64,000 nucleotides of DNA from Lentilactobacillus senioris DSM 24302 = JCM 17472 (GCF_001436555.1 NZ_AYZR01000004.1:186001-250000); one strand, 5' to 3'; shown: positions 29,057-38,650, counted from the stretch's first letter. Notes: generated by a model from the sequence alone, not told the origin. Translations and numbers: made by a program.

Positions 29057-30430
29057 TTAAAACCGTTCCCAGCCCAGTGCATTTTGCGCGGCAAGGTTAA
29101 GTAAACTCCATTGACGATCAAAGCCTGGTTGGAAGAAGAAGTCGGCACTGGCTAAATCTTCTAAAGTTAGTTTCTTGCTGGTAGCTAAGGCTAAAACGTT
29201 ACCTTGAGCTGTTACGTCGTATGGTGACATCACTGAACCCCCTAGGATTTGGTGGTTCAATGGATTATAGGTAATGGTTACGTAAACTGGTAAATTACCG
29301 TTTTTAACTGGCACATAAGCTGGCCGTAGATAGTCTTGATAAAAATCGGTTTGTGCGCTCACGTTGGCTCGCTTAGCAGTCATAGAATTTAGCCCGGTAG
29401 CTGCAAATTTAAGATCAAAAACGCTTAAAGCCGAAGAACCTACTACCCCAGCAAATGGAACAGAAGCTTGATTTTCAAAGAGGTGATCAACTACGTATTG
29501 AGCTTCTCGACGAGCTGTAGTGGCCAAGGCAATTGGCATTTGTTGGTTAGCAGGGATGTTGTAAGGTTTGATAGCATCGCCAATTGCATAAACGTCTGGT
29601 AGGTTAGTTCGCAAGTAAGGATCGGTTTCGATAAAACCACGTTGGTCCAGGTTAACGGTACCTTTGAGCCAATCGGTGTTAGGAATTACCCCGGTTGCAC
29701 AAATTACCAAATCAGCAGGGAATTGGGTACCATCAGCTTCTACGGCGGTCACTTTACCATTTTCGCCTAAGTAGCTGGTGATATTAACTCCCATCCCTAA
29801 TTTTACTTGATGAGATTCTAATTCTTTTTCGATATACTTGGTCATTTCGGGATCTAAGTAAGTAGCTAAAGGACGATCCATACTATCTAACAAAGTAACT
29901 TGTTTACCAGCTTTGGTGAATGCTTCGGTAGCTTCGATTCCAATATAGCCAGAACCAATTACGACTACGTTTTGGATGGCATCGTTATTCATGGCTGCTT
30001 TGAGTTTTGTAGCCCAATCGTAGCCACGCATTTCATAAATGTTCTCGAGGTCATTTCCAGGTAGGTTTAGAGATCTGGGAGTTACTCCGGAACTTAAAAT
30101 TAGTTTGTCGTAGTCCACGGCTTCTGAGGTGCCGTTAATGGTGTTTTTAACGGTAACTTGTTTTTTATCGGCATCAATTGCGGTGACTTCATGGTTATTG
30201 TAGACATTGCCACCCATCTTAATGATATCTTCTGGCTTAAAATTGCGAACATCATCTTGAGTAGTCACTTGGTCTTCTAAGAAAAGTTCCATTCCACAAG
30301 ACATAAAGGAAACAAAATCTCCTGCTTCGTAAATGGTAACATCGACGTTGGAATATTTTTGTAATAGTTCAATGGCCGATTCGTGGCCACCATGTGATGC
30401 TCCCACAATAACAATTTTGGTATTTTCCAT
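29057..30430 (-). CDS. NADH peroxidase / NADH oxidase family flavoprotein
   Basis: 457-residue FAD enzyme of the NADH peroxidase-NADH oxidase-CoA disulfide reductase group. It contains VIVGASHGGHESA (FAD motif with the active-site His), the single redox cysteine in SFMSCGMEL (the cysteine-sulfenic acid site, residue about 45), the NAD motif VVIGSGYIGIEATEA and the second FAD motif VYAIGDAI. The C-terminal interface domain is full length. It uses NADH to reduce H2O2 or O2 to water, so it is an oxygen-tolerance enzyme. Peroxidase versus oxidase cannot be settled by reading. Confidence 0.9.
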   Translation of the reverse strand: MENTKIVIVGASHGGHESAIELLQKYSNVDVTIYEAGDFVSFMSCGMELFLEDQVTTQDDVRNFKPEDIIKMGGNVYNNHEVTAIDADKKQVTVKNTINGTSEAVDYDKLILSSGVTPRSLNLPGNDLENIYEMRGYDWATKLKAAMNNDAIQNVVVIGSGYIGIEATEAFTKAGKQVTLLDSMDRPLATYLDPEMTKYIEKELESHQVKLGMGVNITSYLGENGKVTAVEADGTQFPADLVICATGVIPNTDWLKGTVNLDQRGFIETDPYLRTNLPDVYAIGDAIKPYNIPANQQMPIALATTARREAQYVVDHLFENQASVPFAGVVGSSALSVFDLKFAATGLNSMTAKRANVSAQTDFYQDYLRPAYVPVKNGNLPVYVTITYNPLNHQILGGSVMSPYDVTAQGNVLALATSKKLTLEDLASADFFFQPGFDRQWSLLNLAAQNALGWERF

Positions 30431-30655
30431 AATGAAATCCTCCCTGCCATTTATAATGATTCTAAATTAACGCCTCTAGTGTAACAATCTAAAAATAAAA
30501 TGTAAACGGTTTTGAGTTATAAATTTAGAAAGCAAATTTCTTTGCAGAATGGTAAAAAGGATTAAGATATTCTCAAAGTGATTAATAACAACTTGGCAGT
30601 GAATGAAAAACTGAGTAAACTACAGGTTTACCGATTAGAATGGGAGGGGTCAGCA

Positions 30656-31327
30656 GTGAAACTCAGATATTTAGTCTGGCCAATAATTCTCCTGACAGTA
30701 ATTGTGCTAGCGACTAAACAAAATGTTCAAACCGCAGTGATTAATACGGTTAAGGATTTACAAAATCAAATTGTTCAGGTAATTCCGCAGCCCAAAGCCA
30801 ACTATCCAGTGAGTTCTAAAAAGAATGACACGGAGTTACAAACAATCACTAGTGATGACTTAAGTCGGGTTTATTACTATCATTTTGCTAAACAAACACC
30901 GACTGAAGTAAAAAAATTATTTTTACAGGCGATAGCAGAATATAATCAGACCGGCTTGGTAAAATTAGTACCAGGAATCGCCAATAAGCATCGCAACGGA
31001 ATTACGTTGGGAACATATAACAAAGCTGGGCGAAGCTCCACGAACCAACCACAGACCAGCATGATTGAATTAGGAATTGGTGGGCCTACTATGATTCAGT
31101 ATAGAGGACGAGAAAATTACACCATCAATCATGCCAGTGCCAAATTAAATAGTCACTATGCGGATGCTTACAAACTTTCGGTAGCAGTCCATGAGTTGGG
31201 GCACGCACTGGGGTTAAATCATAGTTCAAGTAAGCGGTCAGTTATGTATCCAATTGATCAAGGAATTACTCAATTAAGTCGGATGGATTTAAGAAATTTA
31301 GCCAAAATTTATCTACGAACCAAATAA
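30656..31327 (+). CDS. Matrixin-type zinc metalloprotease, membrane anchored
   Basis: 223 residues from GTG 30656, with GGGAGGGG six bases upstream. An N-terminal signal-anchor (LRYLVWPIILLTVIVLA) is followed by a linker of about 100 residues. The metzincin zinc motif is VAVHELGHALGLNHSS and the Met-turn is KRSVMYPI, 12 residues later; both define peptidase family M10A. There is no propeptide cysteine switch and no C-terminal repeats. The active site would face outside the cell. A small membrane-protein gene follows 15 bases later, so the two are probably cotranscribed. The substrate is unknown. Confidence 0.88.
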   Translation: MKLRYLVWPIILLTVIVLATKQNVQTAVINTVKDLQNQIVQVIPQPKANYPVSSKKNDTELQTITSDDLSRVYYYHFAKQTPTEVKKLFLQAIAEYNQTGLVKLVPGIANKHRNGITLGTYNKAGRSSTNQPQTSMIELGIGGPTMIQYRGRENYTINHASAKLNSHYADAYKLSVAVHELGHALGLNHSSSKRSVMYPIDQGITQLSRMDLRNLAKIYLRTK

Positions 31328-31342
31328 AAGGAGGTATTTTGA

Positions 31343-31603
31343 ATGCTCAGTTTGCCAGTTGTATTAGCTATGAGTAACGCCGCTAAGGTGGGAATTTTAG
31401 TTGGCGTTTTAATCTTTATTGTTTTATTCTTCAAGTTAATTGGAGGTTTATTTCGTTTCTTCCTCAGACATCCAATTTGGTTCATCATTTTGTTAGCCGT
31501 AGGTGGGATTGGCCTGTTCTTTAGCGTGGCAGTTGGTGGAATTGTAATTGCTGCGGTGGTGGGTGGAGGTCTGATTTTCACAATAATGGGCGGTGGAGAT
31601 TAG
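31343..31603 (+). CDS. Small membrane protein downstream of the matrixin
   Basis: 86 residues with two to three hydrophobic helices (AAKVGILVGVLIFIVLFFKL, HPIWFIILLAVGGIGLFF, a Gly-rich last helix GGIVIAAVVGGGLIFTIMGG). AAAGGAGG lies 8 bases upstream of the ATG. It has no recognised family. Its position suggests a role with, or an anchor for, the secreted protease. Confidence 0.75.
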   Translation: MLSLPVVLAMSNAAKVGILVGVLIFIVLFFKLIGGLFRFFLRHPIWFIILLAVGGIGLFFSVAVGGIVIAAVVGGGLIFTIMGGGD

Positions 31604-31696
31604 CTAATTATAGAATAAGTTCTTTTGAACCCCTGTTTCACTATTTATAATTAGGTTATAATAGATGCGATATAAATTTAGAAGAGGGGTTTAGTT

Positions 31697-32068
31697 ATGA
31701 AAATTACCGCCACCATTTTGATTTTGTTGGTAGCCATTGAGGCCATTTTATTCATGGTTTTAGAAATCTGGGGGAGTACAGAAATGCTGCAAAGATCATT
31801 TGGAATGAGCGCAGAATTTCTAAACCAATCTGAGGCTAGGTTGGCACTAGCTAATCAAGGAATTTATAATGGATTTATCGGCGGTGGTTTACTATTTGCC
31901 CGCTTTGATTTTCCGGTTGATGCTCAAGCAATTGGTAGCCTATTGTTTACTAGCTTCGTAGTATTAGCGGGAGTTTTCGGGATGGCAACGATCAGAAGAA
32001 AAAGTATCTTTTGGATTCAAGCTTTTCCCGCCATTTTAGCAGTGCTCGCAATCTTGTTTAACGTTTAA
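31697..32068 (+). CDS. DUF1304 membrane protein
   Basis: 123 residues and four membrane helices. It carries the family phrases EAILFMVLEIWG near the N-terminus and LANQGIYNGFIGGGLLFA in the middle (NQGxYNG is diagnostic). Function unknown. A TATAAT at 31657-31662 and GAGGGG give it an independent promoter and ribosome-binding site. A terminator follows. Confidence 0.87.
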   Translation: MKITATILILLVAIEAILFMVLEIWGSTEMLQRSFGMSAEFLNQSEARLALANQGIYNGFIGGGLLFARFDFPVDAQAIGSLLFTSFVVLAGVFGMATIRRKSIFWIQAFPAILAVLAILFNV

Positions 32069-32083
32069 CATTAAAATAATTTA

Positions 32084-32121
32084 GGAATTCGATGTCTAGC
32101 TGATATCGAATTCCTTTTTTT
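32084..32121 (+). terminator. DUF1304 terminator
   Basis: Perfect arms GGAATTCGAT / ATCGAATTCC with an 11-base loop and a seven-T run. Confidence 0.93.
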
Positions 32122-32176
32122 GTGGTGCTTTTTTCGTGCTATATTAGAATATGTGATTAAAAAAGGAGGGGTTAAT

Positions 32177-32917
32177 TTGCCCGTAGGACCATTTGTAGAT
32201 TGTGCATTAACTTTATTGGGGGCAATTGTAGGAACCCTATTGCGAGTATCGGTACCTCGCAATATTAAAGAACAGATGCCGTTGATTTTAGGCTTAATTT
32301 CAATGTCGTTAGGGATTGTGATGATTCTAAAAATCAAGCAGACGCCTATTGTGGTTTTAGCAACTGTATTAGGGAGTGCAATCGGTATTGGGATGCACTT
32401 AGAAGACTATATCAAGTCAGGACTGTTTAAGTTACTCAGGGGTCGCCGTGACGAGCATAATTTTTCAACAGAGGCGATTGATAAACAACAAGAACAAATT
32501 AAAAATAACGATCGGCTAGAACAGTTAATCGCATTGTTAGTTTTGTTTAGCGTTAGCGGGATGGGAATCTTTGGAGCATTAAACGAAGGAATCACCCATA
32601 ATTCTGACATGCTGGTTAGTAAAGGAATGTTAGACTTTGTTAGCGCGTTGATTTTTGCTACTTTGTTAGGGATGTTAGTGGCGATTGCAGTAATTCCGCA
32701 AGCTATCGTTTTGTTTGGCCTCTTTTATTCCGCAGCGTTAATTATGCCGTTGATGACCGCTAACATGATTGGTAATTTATCAGCTGCTGGTGGAATTTTA
32801 ATGTTGGCCACTGGTTTACGGTTAAGCAATATTAAAACCTTTCCGATTGCGGATATGGTGCCCATTTTGATTATTGTGATGCCATTAACATGGTTATTAT
32901 TACCGGTGTTTGGCTAA
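32177..32917 (+). CDS. DUF554 membrane protein, copy 2
   Basis: 246 residues from TTG 32177 (AAAGGAGGGG upstream). It carries the same family signature as the gene at 24.7-25.4 kb: DCALTLLGAIVGTLLR, GSAIGIGMHLEDYIKSG, SGMGIFGALNEGITHNSD, LSAAGGILMLATGLRLSNIK. It has a longer, charged cytoplasmic insert (KLLRGRRDEHNFSTEAIDKQ) that copy 1 lacks. Function unknown. The two copies are divergent enough to be old paralogues. Confidence 0.87.
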   Translation: MPVGPFVDCALTLLGAIVGTLLRVSVPRNIKEQMPLILGLISMSLGIVMILKIKQTPIVVLATVLGSAIGIGMHLEDYIKSGLFKLLRGRRDEHNFSTEAIDKQQEQIKNNDRLEQLIALLVLFSVSGMGIFGALNEGITHNSDMLVSKGMLDFVSALIFATLLGMLVAIAVIPQAIVLFGLFYSAALIMPLMTANMIGNLSAAGGILMLATGLRLSNIKTFPIADMVPILIIVMPLTWLLLPVFG

Positions 32918-32929
32918 GTATAGATTAAT

Positions 32930-32969
32930 AAAAGAAGCCTAAAGCATATTATGCTTTAGGCTTCTTTTA
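32930..32969. terminator. Bidirectional terminator between DUF554 copy 2 and oppF
   Basis: Perfect arms AAAAGAAGCCTAAAGCATA / TATGCTTTAGGCTTCTTTT overlapping the oppF stop codon. Confidence 0.94.
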
Positions 32970-33914
32970 TTTTAGTTGCTCTAATGATCGCTTACGGTAC
33001 ATTTCTAATTCTGCTTTGGTTGCTCGTACATAGTGATCAGGCAAGACCTCTAATAATTTACGAGGTTGACCATCATCTTCTGCTTGTGCGTCATACGTAA
33101 CTTCAGTTCTAGCTTTTTCTAGCCGAGGATCGGGAATGGGAACTGCTGAAAGTAGACTGCGAGTATAATCATGAAGGGGATTTCTATAGATTTCATCAGC
33201 AGAAGCAATTTCTAACATTTTGCCGTAGTGCATTACCCCGATTCGGTCCGAAATGTATTTTACCATTGAGAGGTCGTGGGCAATAAAGAGGTAGGTTAAT
33301 CCCTGGTTTTCTTGAAGTTCTTTTAGCAGGTTAACTACTTGAGCCTGAATCGAGACGTCCAGCGCCGAAATAGGTTCGTCACAAATAATAAAATCTGGAT
33401 GAACTGCTAACGCCCTGGCAATCCCAATTCTTTGGCGCTGACCCCCTGAAAATTCATGGGGATAACGGCTAGCATGATCTTTATTTAGTCCCACGGTTTC
33501 TAATAAATCAGCCACTTGCTTAGTGCGCTCTTCCTTACTGTTGGCTAAGTGGTTGATATCAATTCCTTCGGCAACAATATCTTGCACTTTCATCCGGGGA
33601 TTTAAGGATGCATATGGATCTTGGAAAATCATTTGCATTTGCCGGCGAAAATGTTGCTGTTGTTTTTTGTCAGTTAGGGAATTGATGTTTTCACCGTTAA
33701 AGATAATTTCACCACTAGTGGGTTTATAAAGCTGTAAGATTGCTCGGCCAGTAGTAGTTTTGCCAGATCCGGATTCACCAACTAAACCAAACGTTTCTCC
33801 CCGATAAATATCGAAAGTAACGTCGTTAACGGCTTTGACTTCATCGGATTTGCCTACGTTAAAAAACTGATTGAGATGTTTGACTTCTAAAATTTTATCT
33901 TGTTCATTGACCAA
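32967..33914 (-). CDS. oppF: Oligopeptide ABC transporter ATPase OppF
   Basis: 315 residues. The ABC ATPase has Walker A GLVGESGSGKTTTGR, Q-loop FQDPYASLNPR, signature FSGGQRQRIGIARAL, Walker B FIICDEPISALDVS and H-loop FIAHDLS. The C-terminal oligopeptide extension (RNPLHDYTRSLLSAVPIPDP) is typical of the Opp/Dpp group. It starts at TTG 33914, with AGGAGG at the end of oppD. It is the last gene of the leftward oppABCDF operon and powers peptide import together with OppD. Confidence 0.95.
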   Translation of the reverse strand: MVNEQDKILEVKHLNQFFNVGKSDEVKAVNDVTFDIYRGETFGLVGESGSGKTTTGRAILQLYKPTSGEIIFNGENINSLTDKKQQQHFRRQMQMIFQDPYASLNPRMKVQDIVAEGIDINHLANSKEERTKQVADLLETVGLNKDHASRYPHEFSGGQRQRIGIARALAVHPDFIICDEPISALDVSIQAQVVNLLKELQENQGLTYLFIAHDLSMVKYISDRIGVMHYGKMLEIASADEIYRNPLHDYTRSLLSAVPIPDPRLEKARTEVTYDAQAEDDGQPRKLLEVLPDHYVRATKAELEMYRKRSLEQLK

Positions 33915-33919
33915 TATTC

Positions 33920-35011
33920 CTACACCTCCTCTTCACTACGATGTTGAGTTCGTTCTTGAGCTAATATCTGTTGTCGCTCGAATTCATATTGGTGTTGGCG
34001 TTTGCTAATGGCTGCTGGTGGCACCACTTTCGGCGCTCTAGGATCTAGTAACCAAGTGGCAGCATAGTGGGTATTAGAAACTTCGAAAAAGGGTGGTTGT
34101 TTTTTTAGATCAATTGCTAAGGCATATTTATTTCGGGGAGCAAAAGCATCACCAACTGGTGGGGTCAACAGATCAGGCGGGGTGCCGGGAATAGATGGCA
34201 AATATTTAGCATTGGTGTCTAGGGTGGGCATAGACTCTAACAATCCCCAAGTATAGGGATGTTGCGGGTTATAAAAAATTTCTTCCGCAGTGCCGTATTC
34301 AACAATCTTGCCAGCATACATCACTGCCACTCTGTCAGCCATTCCAGCTACCACGCCTAGGTCATGGGTGATGAAAATAATGGAGGTATTGATTCTTTCC
34401 TGAAGTTTTTTCATCAAGTTAAGGATTTGGGCTTGAATGGTAACGTCTAAAGCGGTGGTCGGTTCATCGGCAATTAAAATATCGGGGTGATTAATCAAAG
34501 CGATGGCAATCACAATTCGTTGCCGCATCCCCCCTGAAAATTGGTGGGGATAGTCGTTAATCCGTTCTTCGGCATTGGTAATCCCAACTGCTTCCATCAT
34601 CTTAAGGGCTTCTTCTCTAGCCTTAGCTGGTTTAGTACCTTTGTGAGCGATTAATGGTTCGGCAATTTGTTTGCCAATTTTCATAGTAGGGTCCAAGGAA
34701 GTCATTGGATCTTGAAAAATTTCAGCGATATCTACACTACGGAGTTGTTCCATTTGCCGGTTGGAAAGTTTTAATAAATCCTGGTTTTTATACTCAATAG
34801 TGCCATTAGCAACCACGGCATTGTTGGCTAGAAGCCCCATGATGGCCCTGGTGGTTACTGATTTGCCTGAACCTGATTCACCCACGATGGCCAAAGTCTC
34901 TCCTCTGTGAAGATCAAAACTAACGTCGCGAATAGCTTTAACAGTGCCAGCATAGGTTTTAAAATTAATTTCTAGATTACGAACTTCTAAAATATTATTT
35001 GAATTTTCCAT
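33920..35011 (-). CDS. oppD: Oligopeptide ABC transporter ATPase OppD
   Basis: 363 residues. Walker A is VGESGSGKSVTTRAIMGLL, Q-loop FQDPMTSLDPTMKIG, signature FSGGMRQRIVIAIAL, Walker B ILIADEPTTALDVT, H-loop FITHDLGVVA. The C-terminal Opp extension NPQHPYTWGLLESMPTLD is present, but the four iron-sulfur cysteines found in some OppD proteins are absent. The C-terminus is long and charged (QHQYEFERQQILAQERTQ). It is 11 bases behind oppC and 5 bases ahead of oppF. Confidence 0.95.
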   Translation of the reverse strand: MENSNNILEVRNLEINFKTYAGTVKAIRDVSFDLHRGETLAIVGESGSGKSVTTRAIMGLLANNAVVANGTIEYKNQDLLKLSNRQMEQLRSVDIAEIFQDPMTSLDPTMKIGKQIAEPLIAHKGTKPAKAREEALKMMEAVGITNAEERINDYPHQFSGGMRQRIVIAIALINHPDILIADEPTTALDVTIQAQILNLMKKLQERINTSIIFITHDLGVVAGMADRVAVMYAGKIVEYGTAEEIFYNPQHPYTWGLLESMPTLDTNAKYLPSIPGTPPDLLTPPVGDAFAPRNKYALAIDLKKQPPFFEVSNTHYAATWLLDPRAPKVVPPAAISKRQHQYEFERQQILAQERTQHRSEEEV

Positions 35012-35022
35012 ACTATCACCTG

Positions 35023-36048
35023 CTATTTAGATTTTGGATCAAAGGCATCGCGGAGGCCATCTCCAAATAAATTGAAACAAATCATTAATATGGAGAGGAC
35101 AATCGCTGGAAACCACATTTGATAAGACAGAAATTGGAAATTCTTTTGTCCGTCGTTTAGTAAAGTACCTAAGGAAGCTTGCGGTGCAGAAATCCCAATC
35201 CCAATGTACGATAGAAGCGCTTCGAAGAAGATGGCACTAGGGATGGTAAACATGGTATTGATAATTACCACGCTAGATAAGTTGGGTAGGAGATGCTTAG
35301 TGGCAATTTTGACGGGATTTTCCCCTAGGGACCTAGCCGCCAGGATAAACTCCTGGTTTTTTAGCTGCATGGTTTCTGCCCGAACTAGCCGCGCCATGCT
35401 AGTCCAACTGGTGATGGCAATTGCCAAAATAATGGAAACCATCCCTGGCTTGAGCACTAAGATCAGCAAAATGATAACTACTAAGTTGGGAATCGACATA
35501 ATGATTTCGATAATTCGTTGCATAAAATTATCTATTCGACCGCCCTTCCACCCGGAGATAATTCCGTACGCAATTCCAATTGTCAGGTCAAAGAAGGTAG
35601 CGACTAGGGCGATAGTTAGAGAAATTCTAGTTCCGTAAAGCACCCGAGAAAATAGATCCCGACCGAAGGAATCTGTTCCCATTAAATAAAAGGTTCCCGG
35701 CTTCATTCCGGCTTGTTGATAGGCATCGACCCTGGTGCCACCCTGCATGATAGTTCCGTTTAGTCCCGGAATTGGGACCCCTGGAATTTTGGCAGGTAAA
35801 TTAGTAGCCGCCGGGTTTTGGGTGTTGGGATTATGGGTTTCAAAGAAACTAGAGCCGAAGGCCAAAATGAAGAAGAGAATTAAAATCACCATTGAGACCA
35901 TTGCACTTTTGTTTTTCTTTAATCTGCGCCAGGCATCCTGGGTGAAAGTTAGTGACGGTGCTGAAATTTTTTCATCATCTAGGTTGGCTTTTACGGATTC
36001 CGGGATAAGTTGAAAGTCTGCATCACTAGGTTGAGATTGATTAATCAT
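35023..36048 (-). CDS. oppC: Oligopeptide ABC transporter permease OppC
   Basis: 341 residues. A cytoplasmic N-tail of about 50 residues is followed by TM1 (MVSMVILILFFILAFGSSFF), an external segment, and the five-helix permease core. The EAA loop contacting the ATPases reads AARSLGENPVKIATKHLLPN, the family hallmark. The N-terminal phrase QDAWRRLKKNKSAM is typical of OppC/DppC. It is 17 bases downstream of oppB. Confidence 0.95.
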   Translation of the reverse strand: MINQSQPSDADFQLIPESVKANLDDEKISAPSLTFTQDAWRRLKKNKSAMVSMVILILFFILAFGSSFFETHNPNTQNPAATNLPAKIPGVPIPGLNGTIMQGGTRVDAYQQAGMKPGTFYLMGTDSFGRDLFSRVLYGTRISLTIALVATFFDLTIGIAYGIISGWKGGRIDNFMQRIIEIIMSIPNLVVIILLILVLKPGMVSIILAIAITSWTSMARLVRAETMQLKNQEFILAARSLGENPVKIATKHLLPNLSSVVIINTMFTIPSAIFFEALLSYIGIGISAPQASLGTLLNDGQKNFQFLSYQMWFPAIVLSILMICFNLFGDGLRDAFDPKSK

Positions 36049-36065
36049 GGTTGTCCCTTCTTTCC

Positions 36066-36992
36066 TTAATTTTTATCAGTCAAGCGAATCCGGGGATCGA
36101 CCAGACTGTAGATGATATCGGTAATTAAAAGTACTACCATCAGCATCACACTGTAAACAATCGTTAATCCCATGATAGTAGGATAATCGTTGGTTAACAC
36201 GGATTTAACGAAGAGCTCGCCAATTCCGGGAATTGAAAAAATATTTTCTACGACCATTGACCCGGTCATGATTCCCACGGCCAGTGGCCCCACCACCGTT
36301 AGGAGTGGAATTAAACTATTCCGAAGTGCATGGTGGTAAATGATCCCGACTTTAGTGAGTCCCTTGGCTTTGGCTAACTCGATATAGTCAGAATTCATAA
36401 CGTCGACCATTTCAGTTCGCATGAACCTAGCCGATTCAGCTAATGGTGAGGCAGCTAGTGCCAAGGATGGCAGGACGGTAAAGATAAAGCCGCCCCAGTT
36501 AGCGATTGGGAACATGTGCAGCTTAACTCCGAAGAAATATTGAAAGAGAACCGCCAACACAAAACTGGGGATGGAAATCCCCAGAATGGAAATGATGGTG
36601 GTAGAAGTGTCCACCCAAGTATTTTTCTTAACTGCTCCTAAGGCCCCAATTAAAGTTCCGATGGGTACCCCGACGATGATCGCTTGCAATCCTAATTGAA
36701 GTGATGGCCCGATTCGGCTACTAATTAGGTAGGAAACGGGTTGATCGCTAAATTGAAAGGAAGTACCGAAGTTACCGTGCAATACGTTGCCTAAATAAGA
36801 AACGTATTGTTGCCAAAGGGGTTTGTCGAGCCCGTATTGCTGGTAAATAACGGCAATTTGGGACTTGCTTAATTTGGCTTGATTATTCAGCGGAGTACCG
36901 GGGAGTAACTTCATCAAAAAGAAGGTAATGGTAATAACAATAAAGAGGGTTAATAAAAGGTAAAAGATACGTTTCAATAGATATCTAGCCAT
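36066..36992 (-). CDS. oppB: Oligopeptide ABC transporter permease OppB
   Basis: 308 residues, six membrane helices. It begins MARYLLKRIFYLLLTLFIVI and carries YGLDKPLWQQYVSYLGNVLHG, GNFGTSF and the EAA loop ELAKAKGLTKVGIIYHHALRN. It ends DIIYSLVDPRIRL, the standard OppB/DppB ending. It lies 26 bases behind oppA. Confidence 0.96.
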   Translation of the reverse strand: MARYLLKRIFYLLLTLFIVITITFFLMKLLPGTPLNNQAKLSKSQIAVIYQQYGLDKPLWQQYVSYLGNVLHGNFGTSFQFSDQPVSYLISSRIGPSLQLGLQAIIVGVPIGTLIGALGAVKKNTWVDTSTTIISILGISIPSFVLAVLFQYFFGVKLHMFPIANWGGFIFTVLPSLALAASPLAESARFMRTEMVDVMNSDYIELAKAKGLTKVGIIYHHALRNSLIPLLTVVGPLAVGIMTGSMVVENIFSIPGIGELFVKSVLTNDYPTIMGLTIVYSVMLMVVLLITDIIYSLVDPRIRLTDKN

Positions 36993-37018
36993 TATGTCAC
37001 TTCCTTAATTCCGTGGCT

Positions 37019-38650
37019 TTACTTAGTTAAGTAAGCCTTGCTGTAATCCCAGTTAGAGCCGGTTGGGTAGTAGATAACACCCTTGACGTTGGACTTAACT
37101 AGTTGGGGTTGAGCTTGTTGGTAGAGTGGAATTACCCCGGCTTGGTCGGTGATTAACTTGTTGGCCTTTAGCATAGCATCCCAACGTTGAGCCGGCTTGT
37201 TAGCTAGACTACCGCTGGCAGATTTAACTAACTTATCGTATTCCGCGTTAGACCACTTACCATTGTTGTAGGAACTGTTGGTAGTAAAGAGGTCTAGGAA
37301 GGAACTAGCATCCGGATAATCAGCACTCCAAGCAGAAACGACTAGGTCGAAGTCACCGGCAGAAGAACGGGCCAACCGGGTCTTAAATGGTAGATTTTGG
37401 TTGGTAATCTTAAGTCCGGGGAGCTTTTCAAATTGTGATTGCAGGTATTCGGTAGTGCTCTTTCCTGAGGCGGTATCGTCTGATAAGAGGTTCAGATTAA
37501 TGCTGGACTTGCCACTTTCCTTTAGGGCTTCTTTCCATAACTGCTTAGCCTTGGTTTCGTTGTAGCTGGTCATGGCTTTGTCTTCGGAAACTACGGCAAA
37601 GTCTTTACCATCACGGTATTGCATCTTGGTAGGAACGAAACTGTTAGAAGCTAGGGAACCGTCTTTTAGGATTTTATCGACGAACTGTTCTCTGTTAGCA
37701 ATTAGGGACAGAGCTTGGCGAGCTTTAGTGTTCTTAAAGAGGGGTTGCTTTTTCTCATTCATTTCTAGGTAGAAAGTCGAAGCTGAATTTCTAAGCACAT
37801 AATCCTTATTCTTGGTGAATTGTTGAACCTGACTTCCTGACAAGGTGGTTAAATCAAGCTTGCCGGCTTGGTATTGGGAAAGTGAAGTCTGAGGATCTTT
37901 AACCGTCCAATATTTTACTTGGTTGAGCTTAACGTTTTTAGCTCCCCAGTATGATTTGTTTTTTACCATCGTCCAGGTATCGTTGGTTCCGTTCCAGCCG
38001 GTAAGTTTGAATGGCCCGTTGTAAACCATGGCTTTGCTGGTGGTACCATACGTGCTACCGTATTTTTTCACTACTTTTTCGTTTTGGGGATAAAATTGGG
38101 GGTTAGCCACTAACTGGTTAAAGTAACTCTGAGCGTGGTTTAAATCGACAACTAGCTTATATTTGCCCACTGCCTTGACCCCTAATTGAGAGGGACTTAA
38201 CTTACCAGCGTTAATTTTAGTGGCGTTTTTAACGTTATCAAACAGGTAAGCATATTGGGAAGCGGTTTTAGGATTAACGATTCGTTGCCAAGAGTAAACG
38301 AAATCTTGGGCGGTAACGTCATCACCGTTACTCCACTTGGATGGGCGGAGGTTATACGTATAGCGGGTCCCATTATTGGAAACGGTCCAACTCTTAGCCA
38401 AAGCCTTATGCAAAGAACTATTAGTTCCAAATTTTAGGAGCCCTTCGTTGGTGTTATTTAGGGTTTGGGCCGAAACGATATCGGTACTTTTAGAAACGTC
38501 CATGGTAGTTAGACTAGAACTGGTTTGGACGTTAAGGGTTTTGTTTTTGGCCTTAGTGGTGTCCGTCGCAGAATTAGATCCGCACGCGGCGAGCAAGGTG
38601 GTTCCCACTATTGAAATGACCCCGAAGGTAATGGCTGACTTTGATTTCAT
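37019..38650 (-). CDS. oppA: Oligopeptide-binding lipoprotein OppA
   Basis: 543 residues from ATG 38650. The signal peptide ends in the lipobox LLAACGSN, so the mature protein is lipid-anchored on the outer face. Family-5 extracellular solute-binding landmarks include LAKSWTVSNNGTRYTYNLR, WSNGDDVTAQDFVYSWQRIV and the C-terminal AYLTK. It captures external peptides for OppBCDF. It is the first gene of the operon, behind a good promoter, and the operon is complete and intact. Confidence 0.95.
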   Translation of the reverse strand: MKSKSAITFGVISIVGTTLLAACGSNSATDTTKAKNKTLNVQTSSSLTTMDVSKSTDIVSAQTLNNTNEGLLKFGTNSSLHKALAKSWTVSNNGTRYTYNLRPSKWSNGDDVTAQDFVYSWQRIVNPKTASQYAYLFDNVKNATKINAGKLSPSQLGVKAVGKYKLVVDLNHAQSYFNQLVANPQFYPQNEKVVKKYGSTYGTTSKAMVYNGPFKLTGWNGTNDTWTMVKNKSYWGAKNVKLNQVKYWTVKDPQTSLSQYQAGKLDLTTLSGSQVQQFTKNKDYVLRNSASTFYLEMNEKKQPLFKNTKARQALSLIANREQFVDKILKDGSLASNSFVPTKMQYRDGKDFAVVSEDKAMTSYNETKAKQLWKEALKESGKSSINLNLLSDDTASGKSTTEYLQSQFEKLPGLKITNQNLPFKTRLARSSAGDFDLVVSAWSADYPDASSFLDLFTTNSSYNNGKWSNAEYDKLVKSASGSLANKPAQRWDAMLKANKLITDQAGVIPLYQQAQPQLVKSNVKGVIYYPTGSNWDYSKAYLTK

